Assembly (NCBI GenBank): GCA_902540545.1
Contig: CACBMY010000002.1
Location: 1 to 63,746 of the forward strand
Source of the DNA: an uncultured Pelagibacteraceae bacterium
GTDB taxonomy: Bacteria; Pseudomonadota; Alphaproteobacteria; Pelagibacterales; Pelagibacteraceae
Direction: 5' to 3'
DNA length: 63,746 nucleotides
Part shown: positions 11,942 through 22,232 of the stretch, piece after piece
How the letters are laid out: the number at the start of each line of letters is the position of its first letter
Position numbering within the stretch: the stretch's first letter is position 1
Translations under genes and position numbers: made by a program
The notes under the pieces: model-generated
The model's database searches: none
What the model saw: only the letters and a program-made list of their open reading frames with translations
Told to the model about the DNA's origin: nothing

Positions 11942-12931
11942 TTAAATACTTTTTTTAATAAGATTATTTAATAACTTTATGTGATCTTCATTATCATTCA
12001 AGCAAGGTATCATATCAAAATTTTCTCCACCAGCCTCCATAAAAGTTTCTTTTCCTTGTATTAGTATTTCTTCCAATGTCTCAACACAGTCAGATGAAAA
12101 TCCAGGACATATTGCTAGGACATTTTTTATCCCTTCTTTTGGCAAATTTTCTAATGTCTTATCTGTATATGGTTGTAACCATTCTTGAGGCCCAAATCTT
12201 GATTGAAAAGTAGTTTTTATTTTAATCTTGTTAAATTTTTCAGATATTAGTCTTGAGGTTTTATGACAATAACAATGATAAGGGTCACCTTTATCAAAAT
12301 ATTTTTTTGGAATACCGTGATAAGAAGCAAGTATTAAGTCCGGTTTCCAAGTTAAATTTTCTATCTTTGTGTTAATAGAATTCACTAAAGCATCGATATA
12401 TAGCGGGTTAGATTCGTAATGAGGTACAATCTTTAGAGAGGGTTGCCATCTCATTTTCATTAATGTCCTATAAACCTCATCACATACTGTGGCTGTAGTT
12501 GCAGCTGCATATTGTGGGTATAAGGGCAGTATAACAAGATTTTCACATCCATCATCGTGTAGCTTTTTAATTCTACTTTTAATGCTTGGATTTCCATATC
12601 TCATAGCAAAATCTATAGTTAAATTTGCATTTGATAACGAGTCAGAAATTTTTTCCGTTTGTTTTTGAGTATAATATAACAACGGGGACATGTTTTCTTC
12701 TTTCATCCAAATCTCTTTGTAAGCTTTTGCCGTTTTGGATGGCCTAAAATTAAGAATAAAGATATTTAAAATTAATTTCCATAAAATAGGATTTACTTCT
12801 ATTACTCTTCTATCAGAAAGAAATTCCTTCAAGTATTTTCTAATGTCAATCCAATTTGTTGAGTCTGGTGTTCCGAGATTAATTATTAAAACACCAGTCT
12901 TTCCAAACTTTATTTTTGGATGGTTTTCCAT
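11942..12931 (-). CDS. hemH: ferrochelatase
   Basis: 'GVLIINLGTPDS', 'ASYHGIPKKYFDKGDPYHCYCHKT', 'GFSSDCVETLEEI'. Confidence 0.96.
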   Translation of the reverse strand: MENHPKIKFGKTGVLIINLGTPDSTNWIDIRKYLKEFLSDRRVIEVNPILWKLILNIFILNFRPSKTAKAYKEIWMKEENMSPLLYYTQKQTEKISDSLSNANLTIDFAMRYGNPSIKSRIKKLHDDGCENLVILPLYPQYAAATTATVCDEVYRTLMKMRWQPSLKIVPHYESNPLYIDALVNSINTKIENLTWKPDLILASYHGIPKKYFDKGDPYHCYCHKTSRLISEKFNKIKIKTTFQSRFGPQEWLQPYTDKTLENLPKEGIKNVLAICPGFSSDCVETLEEILIQGKETFMEAGGENFDMIPCLNDNEDHIKLLNNLIKKSI

Positions 12932-13932
12932 TACTTAAACTCTCTTACAATTTTAACTAATTCGTCTACCATATCAATTTGGGTCTCTGGCAAAATTCCA
13001 TGCCCTAAGTTAAAAACATAAGGATGATCTCTAAAAATTTTTAAATACCTTAATACCTCATATCTAAGTTTTTTTTTATCTGTTAATAATATTTTAGGGT
13101 CCATCCCACCTTGAATCGGTATATCAATATTTTCAATTAACTTTTCTGGTTTCGTATTATAATCTATATTAACCATATCTGGTTTAACGATTTCGCAAAA
13201 TTTTGGATAATCAGTTATTCCTCTTGGAAAACAAACAACTGGCACTCCAAGTTCTTTAGTATAATTTACTAGAGAAACAGTTGGATCATACAAATATTTA
13301 TCAAAATCTTTCTTGATTAAGCCAGCCCAGCTATCAAAAATTTGAATTATAGTTGCACCTGAATTTACTTGGTTTTTAATATGAATTTTTATGAATTTAT
13401 CTAACAACCTCAATAATTCATCGATTAATCCTGGATCATTGTAAAATATTTCTGAAAGTCCATTCTTTGGTGAAATTTTGTTAATCATATAAACAAGTAA
13501 GGTCCAAGGAGCCCCAACAAAACCAATTAAGTCTTTATTTTCCAATTTTTTACTTTTGGTTAAATTTTTTAGAAGTTTATAAATTGGAGATAACCTTTGA
13601 CTAAAAGTTAATTCATTTATACTCGATAGTACGTTTAAATCTATTTCTCCTAAATTTGGGCCAAAATTTTTTTTGAATTCTACTTTTTGTCCAAGACCAT
13701 AAGGAACCATTAAAATATCAGAAAAAATAATTGCTGCATCAAAATTAAACCTTTCAATTGGTTGGAGTGTTATTGTTTCAGAAAGATCAGAATTTAGACA
13801 TAGAGTTATAAAGTTTGTATTATGTTTTCTTATATCTCTAAATTCAGGCAAATATCTCCCTGCTTGTCTCATTAACCATATAGGATTAGTATTTGTATTT
13901 TTATTTACTAAACATTCTTTAATTGGTGTCAT
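12931..13932 (-). CDS. hemE: uroporphyrinogen decarboxylase
   Basis: 'PIWLMRQAGRYLPEFRDIR', 'VPVVCFPRG', 'NLGHGILPETQIDMV'. Confidence 0.97.
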   Translation of the reverse strand: MTPIKECLVNKNTNTNPIWLMRQAGRYLPEFRDIRKHNTNFITLCLNSDLSETITLQPIERFNFDAAIIFSDILMVPYGLGQKVEFKKNFGPNLGEIDLNVLSSINELTFSQRLSPIYKLLKNLTKSKKLENKDLIGFVGAPWTLLVYMINKISPKNGLSEIFYNDPGLIDELLRLLDKFIKIHIKNQVNSGATIIQIFDSWAGLIKKDFDKYLYDPTVSLVNYTKELGVPVVCFPRGITDYPKFCEIVKPDMVNIDYNTKPEKLIENIDIPIQGGMDPKILLTDKKKLRYEVLRYLKIFRDHPYVFNLGHGILPETQIDMVDELVKIVREFK

Positions 13933-14011
13933 TTATAAAAAGATAATTATATCTAGTTTTATTATTAGTATGATTTGTAAATAACGTAAATTACTCAAAT
14001 TCAACACTTTA

Positions 14012-14026
14012 TTAACGTTTTATTAA
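14012..14026. promoter_or_regulatory. CtrA-type binding site TTAA-CGTTTTA-TTAA
   Basis: Exact match to TTAA-N7-TTAA inside the candidate oriC. Confidence 0.4.
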
Positions 14027-14099
14027 AATATAATAATAAAAAGTCCTTTAAATATGGGATTATTTCACCAATTTAATAAATATCTAAATTGTTAATAAG

Positions 14100-14108
14100 T
14101 TATTCACA
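14100..14108 (+). promoter_or_regulatory. DnaA-box-like TTATTCACA
   Basis: One mismatch to TTATCCACA; inside the hemE-PPSR gap. Confidence 0.6.
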
Positions 14109-14212
14109 GTTATTAATATGTTAATTAAGTGATGAAAAAGATAATAAATTACAGCTATTTTATAAATTTAAAAATTTTCTTATTTTATAAATAATTTATA
14201 TACAAGTTATAC

Positions 14213-15034
14213 ATGAAAAATACACATCAAGTTTATTTGATATCAGACTCTACCGGAGAAACTCTTGATAGAATATTTATGGCTTTAAAAGCCCAATTCA
14301 ATAATTTTGATTATGATTTAAACCAATTTTCATTTACGAGAACCGAAAACCAAATCTCTACAATTTTGAATGATGCAAAAAAACAAGAGAGTCCAATAAT
14401 TTTGTATACTGTAGTCAATAGCAAATTAGCAAAATTTTTAGCAGAAGAAGCCAATAAAAAAAAGATACCCTGTTTTGGTGTTTTAGGTGATCTAATTTTA
14501 AATTTTTCGAAGATATTAAACGAAAAAGCAACCCACCAACCGAGTGCACAACATGTTTTAGATGAAGATTATTATAAGAGGATTGAAGCTATACAGTTTA
14601 CGATGAATCACGATGATGGAAATAACACAGAAAACATTTTAGAGTCCGACATAATTTTAGTTGGTGTTAGCAGAACCAGCAAAACGCCTACATCGATATA
14701 TTTGGCAAACAAAGGTTTAAAAACTTCTAATATTCCATTAGTCAATGAGATGAGCATCCCAAAAGATATTATAAAGTCTGATGGTTTATGCGTTGTTGGT
14801 TTAACCACAGAAGCAGAAAGACTTTTCGATATCAGAAGGAATAGACTAAATTCTTTGAAAAAACATGAAGCCTCGGATTATACAAATCTAGAGAAAATTA
14901 GAATTGAAGTCGATCAATCAAAAAAAATATTCAAAAAAAATAAATGGCCAATAATAGACGTAACAAGAAAATCAGTAGAGGAAACTGCAGCTTCAATAAT
15001 AAAAATATTTGAGATACAAAACAAAAATGTTTAA
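14213..15034 (+). CDS. PEP synthase/pyruvate phosphate dikinase regulatory protein (DUF299, kinase/phosphorylase)
   Basis: 'HQVYLISDSTGETLDRIFMALKAQF', 'DIILVGVSRTSKTPTSIYLANKGLKTSNIPLV'. Confidence 0.95.
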   Translation: MKNTHQVYLISDSTGETLDRIFMALKAQFNNFDYDLNQFSFTRTENQISTILNDAKKQESPIILYTVVNSKLAKFLAEEANKKKIPCFGVLGDLILNFSKILNEKATHQPSAQHVLDEDYYKRIEAIQFTMNHDDGNNTENILESDIILVGVSRTSKTPTSIYLANKGLKTSNIPLVNEMSIPKDIIKSDGLCVVGLTTEAERLFDIRRNRLNSLKKHEASDYTNLEKIRIEVDQSKKIFKKNKWPIIDVTRKSVEETAASIIKIFEIQNKNV

Positions 15035-15611
15035 AATAATTTTAGCTTCAAAAAGCAAAGTTCGATATGAAATTTTAAAAAAAAATAATATCTCTTGTTT
15101 AGTAAAGCCATCGAATATAGATGAAGATCCTATAAAAAAAAGTCTGCTTAATGAAGATGCATCACCTGAAATAATCTCTAAAAATTTAGCTGAACTAAAA
15201 GCAAATAAAGTAAGTCAAAATTTCAAAGATTTAATGGTTTTGGGTGCTGACAGCGTAATAGACCTAGGAGGAGAACTAATTTCAAAACCAGAAAATAGGG
15301 ATGAAGCACTCAATATATTAAGAAAATTAAATGGAAAAACACACGAGCTAATAAGTTCGGTCTGCATTTCTATAAACGGATCAATGATCTGGAATTATAC
15401 AGATAAAGCAAATCTATCAATGAAAAATTTTTCTGATTTAGATTTGAAAAATTACTTAAGCAAAATATCAGATGAGGCCTTATATTCCTACAATGTATAT
15501 CAAATTGAAGGAGAGGGTAGAAAACTATTTAAAACTATTGATGGGGATGAAGATACAATTATGGGTTTGCCGATAAAAAAAATAAAAAAGTATATAGAAA
15601 GCTATAAATGA
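15027..15611 (+). CDS. maf: Maf-like nucleotide pyrophosphatase
   Basis: 'KIILASKSKVRYEILKKNNI', 'GADSVIDLGGELISKP'; start trimmed from the listed ORF. Confidence 0.92.
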   Translation: MFKIILASKSKVRYEILKKNNISCLVKPSNIDEDPIKKSLLNEDASPEIISKNLAELKANKVSQNFKDLMVLGADSVIDLGGELISKPENRDEALNILRKLNGKTHELISSVCISINGSMIWNYTDKANLSMKNFSDLDLKNYLSKISDEALYSYNVYQIEGEGRKLFKTIDGDEDTIMGLPIKKIKKYIESYK

Positions 15612-16402
15612 AAAAATTTTTAGTAATTGGAAATCCTATTGATCATTCATTGTCTCCAAAACTTCACAATTATTGGTTTAAGAAATATAATATAAATGCA
15701 ATTTATGGAAAATTGGAAACCAATGATACTGATCTTGCCGAACTCTGTGAGAATGTAAGAGACGGGAGATTAAATGGTATAAATGTTACTGTGCCTTTTA
15801 AAAAGTCAATAATGCCTTATGTTGATGTATTGAGTGACCACTCTTTAAGAACAAAATCAGTGAATACTATTTCTTTAGAAAATGGAAAATTAATAGGGCA
15901 CAACACAGATATTGATGGATTTGAACTTAGTATAAAAAAAATAAATTTTGATGTAACTAATAAATCAATAGTTATTTTGGGGGCAGGTGGAGTAGTTCCT
16001 TCTATAATTTATGCACTACAAAGAATGAATGTTTCAAATATTTTTATAAGCAATAGAACGAAAGAAAAAGCTGAAGAACTAAAAAAAATATTTGATGATT
16101 TAAAAATTCTAGACTGGGGGGAATTAACTGATTTTGACATGATTATAAATGCAACCAGTATAGGTTTAAAAGAAAATGATAATTTTAGCTTTGACCTAAC
16201 AAAAACAAAAAAAAATAAATTTTTTTATGACGTTATATATGCTCCATATAAAACCAATTTTTTTAATATTGGAAATGAGAAAGATAATATTTACGAAAAT
16301 GGTTTAAAAATGTTTTTATATCAAGCTCAAAAGGCTTTTTATATTTGGCATAACATTGAACCTGAAATTAATAATGAAGTAATAGAGTTTGTAAAAAATT
16401 AA
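15608..16402 (+). CDS. aroE: shikimate dehydrogenase
   Basis: 'VIGNPIDHSLSPKLHNYWFKKY', 'GINVTVPFKKSIMPYVD', 'ILGAGGVVPSI'. Confidence 0.96.
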   Translation: MKKFLVIGNPIDHSLSPKLHNYWFKKYNINAIYGKLETNDTDLAELCENVRDGRLNGINVTVPFKKSIMPYVDVLSDHSLRTKSVNTISLENGKLIGHNTDIDGFELSIKKINFDVTNKSIVILGAGGVVPSIIYALQRMNVSNIFISNRTKEKAEELKKIFDDLKILDWGELTDFDMIINATSIGLKENDNFSFDLTKTKKNKFFYDVIYAPYKTNFFNIGNEKDNIYENGLKMFLYQAQKAFYIWHNIEPEINNEVIEFVKN

Positions 16403-16406
16403 TACA

Positions 16407-17147
16407 GTGAGATTAAAAAATAAAATTGCAATCATAACCGGAGCTGCTTCTGGATTCGGTAAAGGTATAGCTGAGAAATTTACAAAAGAAGGAGCAAAGA
16501 TAATAATGGTCGATATCAACCCAAGGTTATTAAAAAAAGTTTCAAATAATTTATCACAAGATTATTTTGTTGCAGATGTTTCAAAAAACTCAAGTTTTAA
16601 GTCATTATTTAAATATGCTTATAAAAAATACAATCAGATCGATATATTTGTTAACAACGCTGGCATAACCCATAAACCTAAATTTATGGAAATTGTAACA
16701 GAAAAAGAGTTTGATAAAGTTTTTAGCGTAAATTCTAAGTCAGTTTATTTTTGTGCAAAATATTTTGTTCCAAAAATGAAGAAAGTTAAAAGAGGCGTTA
16801 TATTGAATGTAGCATCTACCGCCGGCTTATCGCCAAGACCAAAGTTAAATTGGTATAATGCAAGTAAAGGATGGATGATAACAGCTACTAAAGCTATGGC
16901 TATAGAACTTGCGCCTTACAAAGTAAGAGTCAACGCAATTGCACCTGTAGCTGGGATTACTCCGTTGTTAAAATCATTTATGGGAGGTAATACAACAAAA
17001 AAAAAGCAAGCTTTTTTATCTACAATACCAATCGGAAGATTTTCAACACCTCAAGACATGGGAAATGCGGTATGCTTCCTGTGTTCTGATGAAGCTAGTA
17101 TGATAACAGGAATAACATTAGAAGTGGATGGCGGAAGGTGTATATAA
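16407..17147 (+). CDS. short-chain dehydrogenase/reductase
   Basis: GTG start; 'AIITGAASGFGKGIAEKF', 'NNAGIT', 'YNASKGWMITATKAMAIELAPYKVRVNAIAP'. Confidence 0.93.
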   Translation: MRLKNKIAIITGAASGFGKGIAEKFTKEGAKIIMVDINPRLLKKVSNNLSQDYFVADVSKNSSFKSLFKYAYKKYNQIDIFVNNAGITHKPKFMEIVTEKEFDKVFSVNSKSVYFCAKYFVPKMKKVKRGVILNVASTAGLSPRPKLNWYNASKGWMITATKAMAIELAPYKVRVNAIAPVAGITPLLKSFMGGNTTKKKQAFLSTIPIGRFSTPQDMGNAVCFLCSDEASMITGITLEVDGGRCI

Positions 17148-17152
17148 ATTAA

Positions 17153-17746
17153 ATGATCAGAGTTGGTATATTAGGGGCAATAGGATCTGGGAAATCTTTT
17201 ATTGCAAAACTTTTTAAATGCCCAATATTTAATGCTGATAGAGAAGTTAAAAAAATTTACAATAAAAATAAAAAATGCTTTATTAATTTGAAAAGAAAAA
17301 TTCCAAATTTTATTAAATCTTTCCCAATCAGGAAAGATGAATTAGTCAAAGCAATCAACCACGATAAAAAGAATTTATCCAAAATATCATCGATAGTTCA
17401 TCCATTAGTTAGAAAAAAAATGGTGACATTTTTAGATAAGAATAAAAAAAGCAAATTAGTTATACTCGATGTACCATTGTTGATTGAAAACAAACTAAAT
17501 AAAAAGAATGATATTTTAATTTTTGTAAAATCCAAACGTAGCAAAATTATAAATAGGCTCAAAAAAAGGGCAAACTTCAATACAAATATTATGAGAACCC
17601 TTAAGGAAAACCAGGTAATTTTGAAAAAAAAAATGAAATTAGCTAATTATATTATCGAAAATAACTCAACACCAAATATAATGAAAAATAAAATTAATAC
17701 TTTAAAAAATAAAATAATTAATGAAAGAAGTAGTTCTAGATACTGA
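17153..17746 (+). CDS. coaE: dephospho-CoA kinase
   Basis: 'VGILGAIGSGKSFIAKLF', 'VILDVPLLIENKLNKK'. Confidence 0.92.
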   Translation: MIRVGILGAIGSGKSFIAKLFKCPIFNADREVKKIYNKNKKCFINLKRKIPNFIKSFPIRKDELVKAINHDKKNLSKISSIVHPLVRKKMVTFLDKNKKSKLVILDVPLLIENKLNKKNDILIFVKSKRSKIINRLKKRANFNTNIMRTLKENQVILKKKMKLANYIIENNSTPNIMKNKINTLKNKIINERSSSRY

Positions 17747-18386
17747 AACGACAGGTTTATCTATAAAAGATGGACACCGAATTGTTGAAATCGGATGTAT
17801 AGAGCTTGATAATTTAATTCCAACAAAAAATGTTTTCCACTGTTATCTAAACCCAGAGAGACAAGTATCAAAAAGTGCGTTAGAAGTTCATGGTTATACT
17901 GATGAATTTTTAGCAGACAAAAAAAAATTTAAAGATATCGCCGAAGAATTTCTAAATTTTATAGAAGGAAAAAAAATAATAATACATAATGCTGAATTTG
18001 ACATTGGCCATTTAAATAATGAGCTTTCTTTAATAAATAAAAAAAATATTTCAAGAGAAAATGTTGTTGATACACTTGAGATAGCTAGAAATAAATTTCC
18101 AGGCTCTGGAATTAGTTTAGATGCTCTTTGTAAAAAATTCAGAATAGACAACAAGAGAAGAAAAAAACATACCGCTTTATTAGACTGCGAGCTTCTTTCT
18201 AAAGTATATATCAATCTGATTGGTCAAAAAGAGCCAATTTTTCAATTCAATACTAGCATTAAAAAAAATCAATTTATGAATAGTACCACAAATAATTACT
18301 CAAAAAAGATAATAAAAGTATCTAAAGAAGAAATCGAAAATCATAGGAAGTTTTTAAAAACTGATTTAAAAAAAAATTTTTATTAA
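17721..18386 (+). CDS. dnaQ: DNA polymerase III epsilon subunit
   Basis: 'VVLDTETTGLSIKDGHRIVEIGCIEL', 'IHNAEFDIGHLNNEL', 'KKHTALLDCELLSKVY'. Confidence 0.96.
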   Translation: MKEVVLDTETTGLSIKDGHRIVEIGCIELDNLIPTKNVFHCYLNPERQVSKSALEVHGYTDEFLADKKKFKDIAEEFLNFIEGKKIIIHNAEFDIGHLNNELSLINKKNISRENVVDTLEIARNKFPGSGISLDALCKKFRIDNKRRKKHTALLDCELLSKVYINLIGQKEPIFQFNTSIKKNQFMNSTTNNYSKKIIKVSKEEIENHRKFLKTDLKKNFY

Positions 18387-18805
18387 TTTAATTTTTTTTG
18401 ATAAAGATCTTCAAAGTCTATTTTCTTTTCTAATTTTAAATCTGGAAATCCAGAATCTTTAATAACATTTAAAAAAATTTTTTCTAAATCTGGATATATT
18501 TCATTTTGTAATTCAACTAATATAATTTTTTCCAATTCTTCTTTTTTTAATTTTTTATCATTTAATCTAATTACAGATGCATAATGAATTTCAAAAAATG
18601 ATTTTTTAGAATTATTATTCGGATCCTTATAATTTAATTTAGTAATAATTTCTAACATTTCATTTTTTATTGGATTAGTTGTAATATTCAAACCCAATGA
18701 ATATTTTGTAATATATTCTCTGCTTAGTAAAAAGGATTCCACATTAGGTATTTCAACAGATAAGTCCTTTATATATCTTAAAATTATTTCATATTTTTTT
18801 GTCAT
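18383..18805 (-). CDS. secB: protein-export chaperone SecB
   Basis: 'KYEIILRYIKDLSVEIPNVESFL' and SecB-like body; adjacent to fxsA/dnaQ. Confidence 0.85.
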   Translation of the reverse strand: MTKKYEIILRYIKDLSVEIPNVESFLLSREYITKYSLGLNITTNPIKNEMLEIITKLNYKDPNNNSKKSFFEIHYASVIRLNDKKLKKEELEKIILVELQNEIYPDLEKIFLNVIKDSGFPDLKLEKKIDFEDLYQKKLN

Positions 18806-19214
18806 CATCCTCACTTATATCTTCATAGTCACCTTCAATATAATTTTTTTTAAATTCATTGTTTTTATTTTTTTTTGTTACAAATTTACTTAAAATTAAT
18901 TTTCTTGTGAATGGAACTATAAGCAATATACCAATAAAATCTGTGGCAAATCCTGGCAATATTAATAGAAATGCAGCAAATGCAAGTGTAGCCCCTGATA
19001 TTATTTCGTAGATTGGTAATTCATTTTTTACTATTTGCCCAATTCCTGATTTAAGTGTGTTGAAACCCTCATATCTTGCATAAGCAACTCCAATAACAGC
19101 TGTTGTTAAAATTAGTAAAACTGTGTTAAATGCCCCTATTTGAGATCCAATTTTGATAAATAAGTAGATTTCTACGAGCGGGATACCGATAATCAGAATT
19201 AATACTGTGTTCAT
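18789..19214 (-). CDS. fxsA: FxsA family membrane protein
   Basis: 'LIIGIPLVEIYLFIKIGSQIGAFNTVLLILTTAVIGVAYARYEGFNTL', 'LILPGFATDFIGILLIVPFTR'. Confidence 0.92.
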   Translation of the reverse strand: MNTVLILIIGIPLVEIYLFIKIGSQIGAFNTVLLILTTAVIGVAYARYEGFNTLKSGIGQIVKNELPIYEIISGATLAFAAFLLILPGFATDFIGILLIVPFTRKLILSKFVTKKNKNNEFKKNYIEGDYEDISEDDDKKI

Positions 19215-19272
19215 TTGTCTATGATTTAAATAGCAGGTTGAAATTTTGCAGCATAGTAAATATTATAAACCT

Positions 19273-19860
19273 ATGAGTTATAGCTTTGAATACATTGATA
19301 TTATACTTCTTGCAATGATTGCAGGGTTTATTTTTCTTAGATTAAGAGGAATATTAGGTAAAAAAACCGGGTTTGAAGAAGATATTGATTCAAGTTTTGC
19401 TCATGATGCACCGCCTACTAAACAAAATGTTGATTTAAATGCAAACACATTTGATGATAATGCTAGGAAAGAGTTTGTTAAAGGAGCAAGAATTGCTTAT
19501 GAAACTATAATTACTAACTTTGCAAATGGAAAGTTAAAAGACATAAAATCATTATTAGATAAAAATGTATATCAGCAGTTTGAAGAAGCCATTAAAGATA
19601 GAGATGCGAAAAGTTATTCTTCTGAGACAACTTTCATAGGAATTAATTCAGCTGAAGTTAAAGAACATCAACAAAACAAAAATATGTTGGAAGTAACTGT
19701 TGAGTTTGTTAGTGAAATAATTTCATGTGTTAAAGACAAAGATAATAAAATAGTTTCAGGAGATCCGGAGAAAATTAAAAAAGTTTTAGATACCTGGAAG
19801 TTCTCAAAAGATAGTAGATCCAACAATCCAAATTGGTTATTAATTGATACACAAGCTTGA
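19273..19860 (+). CDS. Tim44-like domain protein
   Basis: 'ILLAMIAGFIFLRLRGILGKKTGFEE', 'FVKGARIAYETIITNFANGKLKDIKSLLDKNVYQQFEEAI'. Confidence 0.9.
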   Translation: MSYSFEYIDIILLAMIAGFIFLRLRGILGKKTGFEEDIDSSFAHDAPPTKQNVDLNANTFDDNARKEFVKGARIAYETIITNFANGKLKDIKSLLDKNVYQQFEEAIKDRDAKSYSSETTFIGINSAEVKEHQQNKNMLEVTVEFVSEIISCVKDKDNKIVSGDPEKIKKVLDTWKFSKDSRSNNPNWLLIDTQA

Positions 19861-20270
19861 CTAATAGGCTAACAGACAAAGATAAAAAAGACTGGAAAAA
19901 TTTTATAGATAGTCCTGAAAAACTTCAGAGCAAAGACATAGAACAATTAAATAATCGAATAATTTCAGAAAGATCAATTGATCTTCATGGATATACTTTA
20001 GATGAAGCTAACAAACAAATTACTAAATTTATTGAGAATTGTTATGTAAATAAAGTAAAAAAAGTAAATGTGATTACTGGCAAAGGAATGAGGTCAAAAA
20101 ATTTGGAAAATCCTTATCAATCTAAAGACTTAAGTATCTTAAAATATTCAGTACCTGAGTATATAAAAAATAATAATGATTTAATGAATAAAATTATTAA
20201 AATTGATTTTGAATCAGTTAATAGCCCCGCAAAAGGAAACTTTGATATTTTTTTAAAATCTATAAAATAA
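19857..20270 (+). CDS. Smr/MutS2-type domain protein
   Basis: '[41 protein letters not shown]'. Confidence 0.88.
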   Translation: MTNRLTDKDKKDWKNFIDSPEKLQSKDIEQLNNRIISERSIDLHGYTLDEANKQITKFIENCYVNKVKKVNVITGKGMRSKNLENPYQSKDLSILKYSVPEYIKNNNDLMNKIIKIDFESVNSPAKGNFDIFLKSIK

Positions 20271-21627
20271 ACTTAGATAGATCGGTATCTTTTACTAATT
20301 CACCAATATTATCCTTTATATATTTACCATCTACGGTAATTTTTTCTCCAGCCCTATCTGTTGCTGTGAAACTTATTTCATCCAAAACTCTCTCGATAAT
20401 CGTATGTAATCTTCTTGCACCAATGTTTTCTACAGAGGAATTAACTTCACTAGCTATATGAGCAATGGTATTTATTCCATCCTCGGTAAATTCTAAATCC
20501 ACATTTTCTGTTTTTAAAAGTGCTTTGTATTGTTTTATTAAACTATTATCTGGCTCTTTTAATATTCTAATAAAATCCTCACTATTTAGAGCGTCTAACT
20601 CAACTCTTATTGGTAATCTTCCTTGTAGCTCTGGCAAAAGATCAGAGGGTTTTGCTAATTGAAAAGCTCCTGAAGCGATAAATAAAATATGATCAGTCTT
20701 AACAGGTCCATATTTTGTGCTGACAGTAGTTCCTTCTATTAATGGTAATAAATCTCTTTGAACACCCTCTCTCGATACATCTCCCCCAACTCTATCTGTT
20801 CTTGCAGAAATTTTATCTATTTCATCTAAGAAAACTATTCCGTTATTTTCAGTTGAATCTTTTGCAGATTTAATAATTTTGTCTTGTTCTATAAGTTTGT
20901 CTGACTCCTCATTTATTAAAATCTCATGAGATTCTTTAACTGTCATCTTCTTTTTTTTAGGCTTTTGACCCATAGATTTACCAAGCATGTCTGAAATATT
21001 AATCATTCCAACATTTGCACCAGGCATTCCAGGTATCTCAAATGATGGCATCTGATTAGATTCACTAACAGCTATTTCAATTTCATTGTCATCTAAATCT
21101 CCATCTCTAAGTCTTTTTCTAAAACTTTCTCTTGTTGCAACACTTGCTTTATTACCAACAAGTGCATCCAAAACCCTATCTTCAGCTAATTTTTGTGCTT
21201 GAGCATGAACTTCTTTTCTTTTCTTAACCTTCTCCATCGCAATTGCGATTTCTAATAAATCCCTTACAATTTGTTCTACATCACGTCCCACATATCCTAC
21301 TTCTGTAAATCTTGTAGCTTCAACTTTTACAAAAGGTGCTTCTGCTAATTTTGAAAGTCTTCTTGAAATTTCTGTTTTACCAACACCAGTTGGTCCAATC
21401 ATTAAAATGTTTTTTGGAAGAACTTCATCTTTCATATCATCTTCTAATGCTTGTCTTCTCCATCTATTTCTTAAAGCGATAGCAACAGCTCTTTTAGCTT
21501 TATTTTGCCCAACAACAAATCTATCTAATTCTGAAACAATTTCTCTTGGTGATAATGAATTTGCAATTGTAGTCTTCTCTTTTGTAACTTTGCCTTTTGG
21601 AAATGATGTAACATTTGATTTTTCCAT
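20260..21627 (-). CDS. hslU: ATP-dependent protease ATPase subunit HslU
   Basis: '[35 protein letters not shown]', '[20 protein letters not shown]'. Confidence 0.98.
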   Translation of the reverse strand: MEKSNVTSFPKGKVTKEKTTIANSLSPREIVSELDRFVVGQNKAKRAVAIALRNRWRRQALEDDMKDEVLPKNILMIGPTGVGKTEISRRLSKLAEAPFVKVEATRFTEVGYVGRDVEQIVRDLLEIAIAMEKVKKRKEVHAQAQKLAEDRVLDALVGNKASVATRESFRKRLRDGDLDDNEIEIAVSESNQMPSFEIPGMPGANVGMINISDMLGKSMGQKPKKKKMTVKESHEILINEESDKLIEQDKIIKSAKDSTENNGIVFLDEIDKISARTDRVGGDVSREGVQRDLLPLIEGTTVSTKYGPVKTDHILFIASGAFQLAKPSDLLPELQGRLPIRVELDALNSEDFIRILKEPDNSLIKQYKALLKTENVDLEFTEDGINTIAHIASEVNSSVENIGARRLHTIIERVLDEISFTATDRAGEKITVDGKYIKDNIGELVKDTDLSKFIL

Positions 21628-22142
21628 TATATTTTCTCCATACTCAAATTCTCGTTAGTAAAGACACAAATATCTGATGCAACTTTAATAGATTTTTTAG
21701 CAATTTCTTCTGCAGACATATCAGTATCCATTAATACCTTTGCGGCTGCTAAAGCATAATTTCCACCTGAACCAATCCCAATAACATCTCCTTCAGGTTC
21801 AAGAACATCACCTGTTCCAGAAATTATAAAACTTTTTTCCTTATCACCTATTGCCATTAAGGCCTCTAATCTTCTTAAATATTTATCTGTACGCCAATCT
21901 TTTGCTAATTCTACAGCAGCTCTTGTTAGGTTCCCCGCATGCTTTTCAAGCTTTGACTCTAGTCTCTCAAACAGAGTAAGTGCATCTGCTGTTGATCCTG
22001 CAAAACCTGCGATCACATTTCTTTTCTCAATTTTACGAACTTTGTTTGCAGTTTTCTTAATTACAGTATTACCCATACTAACTTGACCGTCACTGGCCAC
22101 AACTACGTCATTATTTTTTCTTACAAGTACAATTGTTGTCAT
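21627..22142 (-). CDS. hslV: ATP-dependent protease subunit HslV
   Basis: '[28 protein letters not shown]' (internal TTI). Confidence 0.97.
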   Translation of the reverse strand: MTTIVLVRKNNDVVVASDGQVSMGNTVIKKTANKVRKIEKRNVIAGFAGSTADALTLFERLESKLEKHAGNLTRAAVELAKDWRTDKYLRRLEALMAIGDKEKSFIISGTGDVLEPEGDVIGIGSGGNYALAAAKVLMDTDMSAEEIAKKSIKVASDICVFTNENLSMEKI

Positions 22143-22232
22143 GAGCTATAGATGGATATGAATTTAAATAGTTCAAGTCCAGGTTTAGTATTATTGATAT
22201 AATCAAAAATACCTATATACCTAATTTAAATT

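Larger units (their letters stand above)
13933..14212. other. candidate chromosomal replication origin (oriC)
   Basis: Unusually long, very AT-rich gap between hemE(-) and PPSR(+); coding-strand switch; DnaA-box-like TTATTCACA; TTAA-N7-TTAA; same gene context as the Caulobacter origin. Confidence 0.75.

Noticed and set aside
14608-14808. Minus-strand ORF inside the PPSR gene
   Set aside because: Antisense to a confident CDS, no start context or family
17398-18214. Minus-strand ORFs (17398-17580, 17894-18214) opposite coaE/dnaQ
   Set aside because: Phe/Leu/Ser-rich complement of Lys-rich coding sequence
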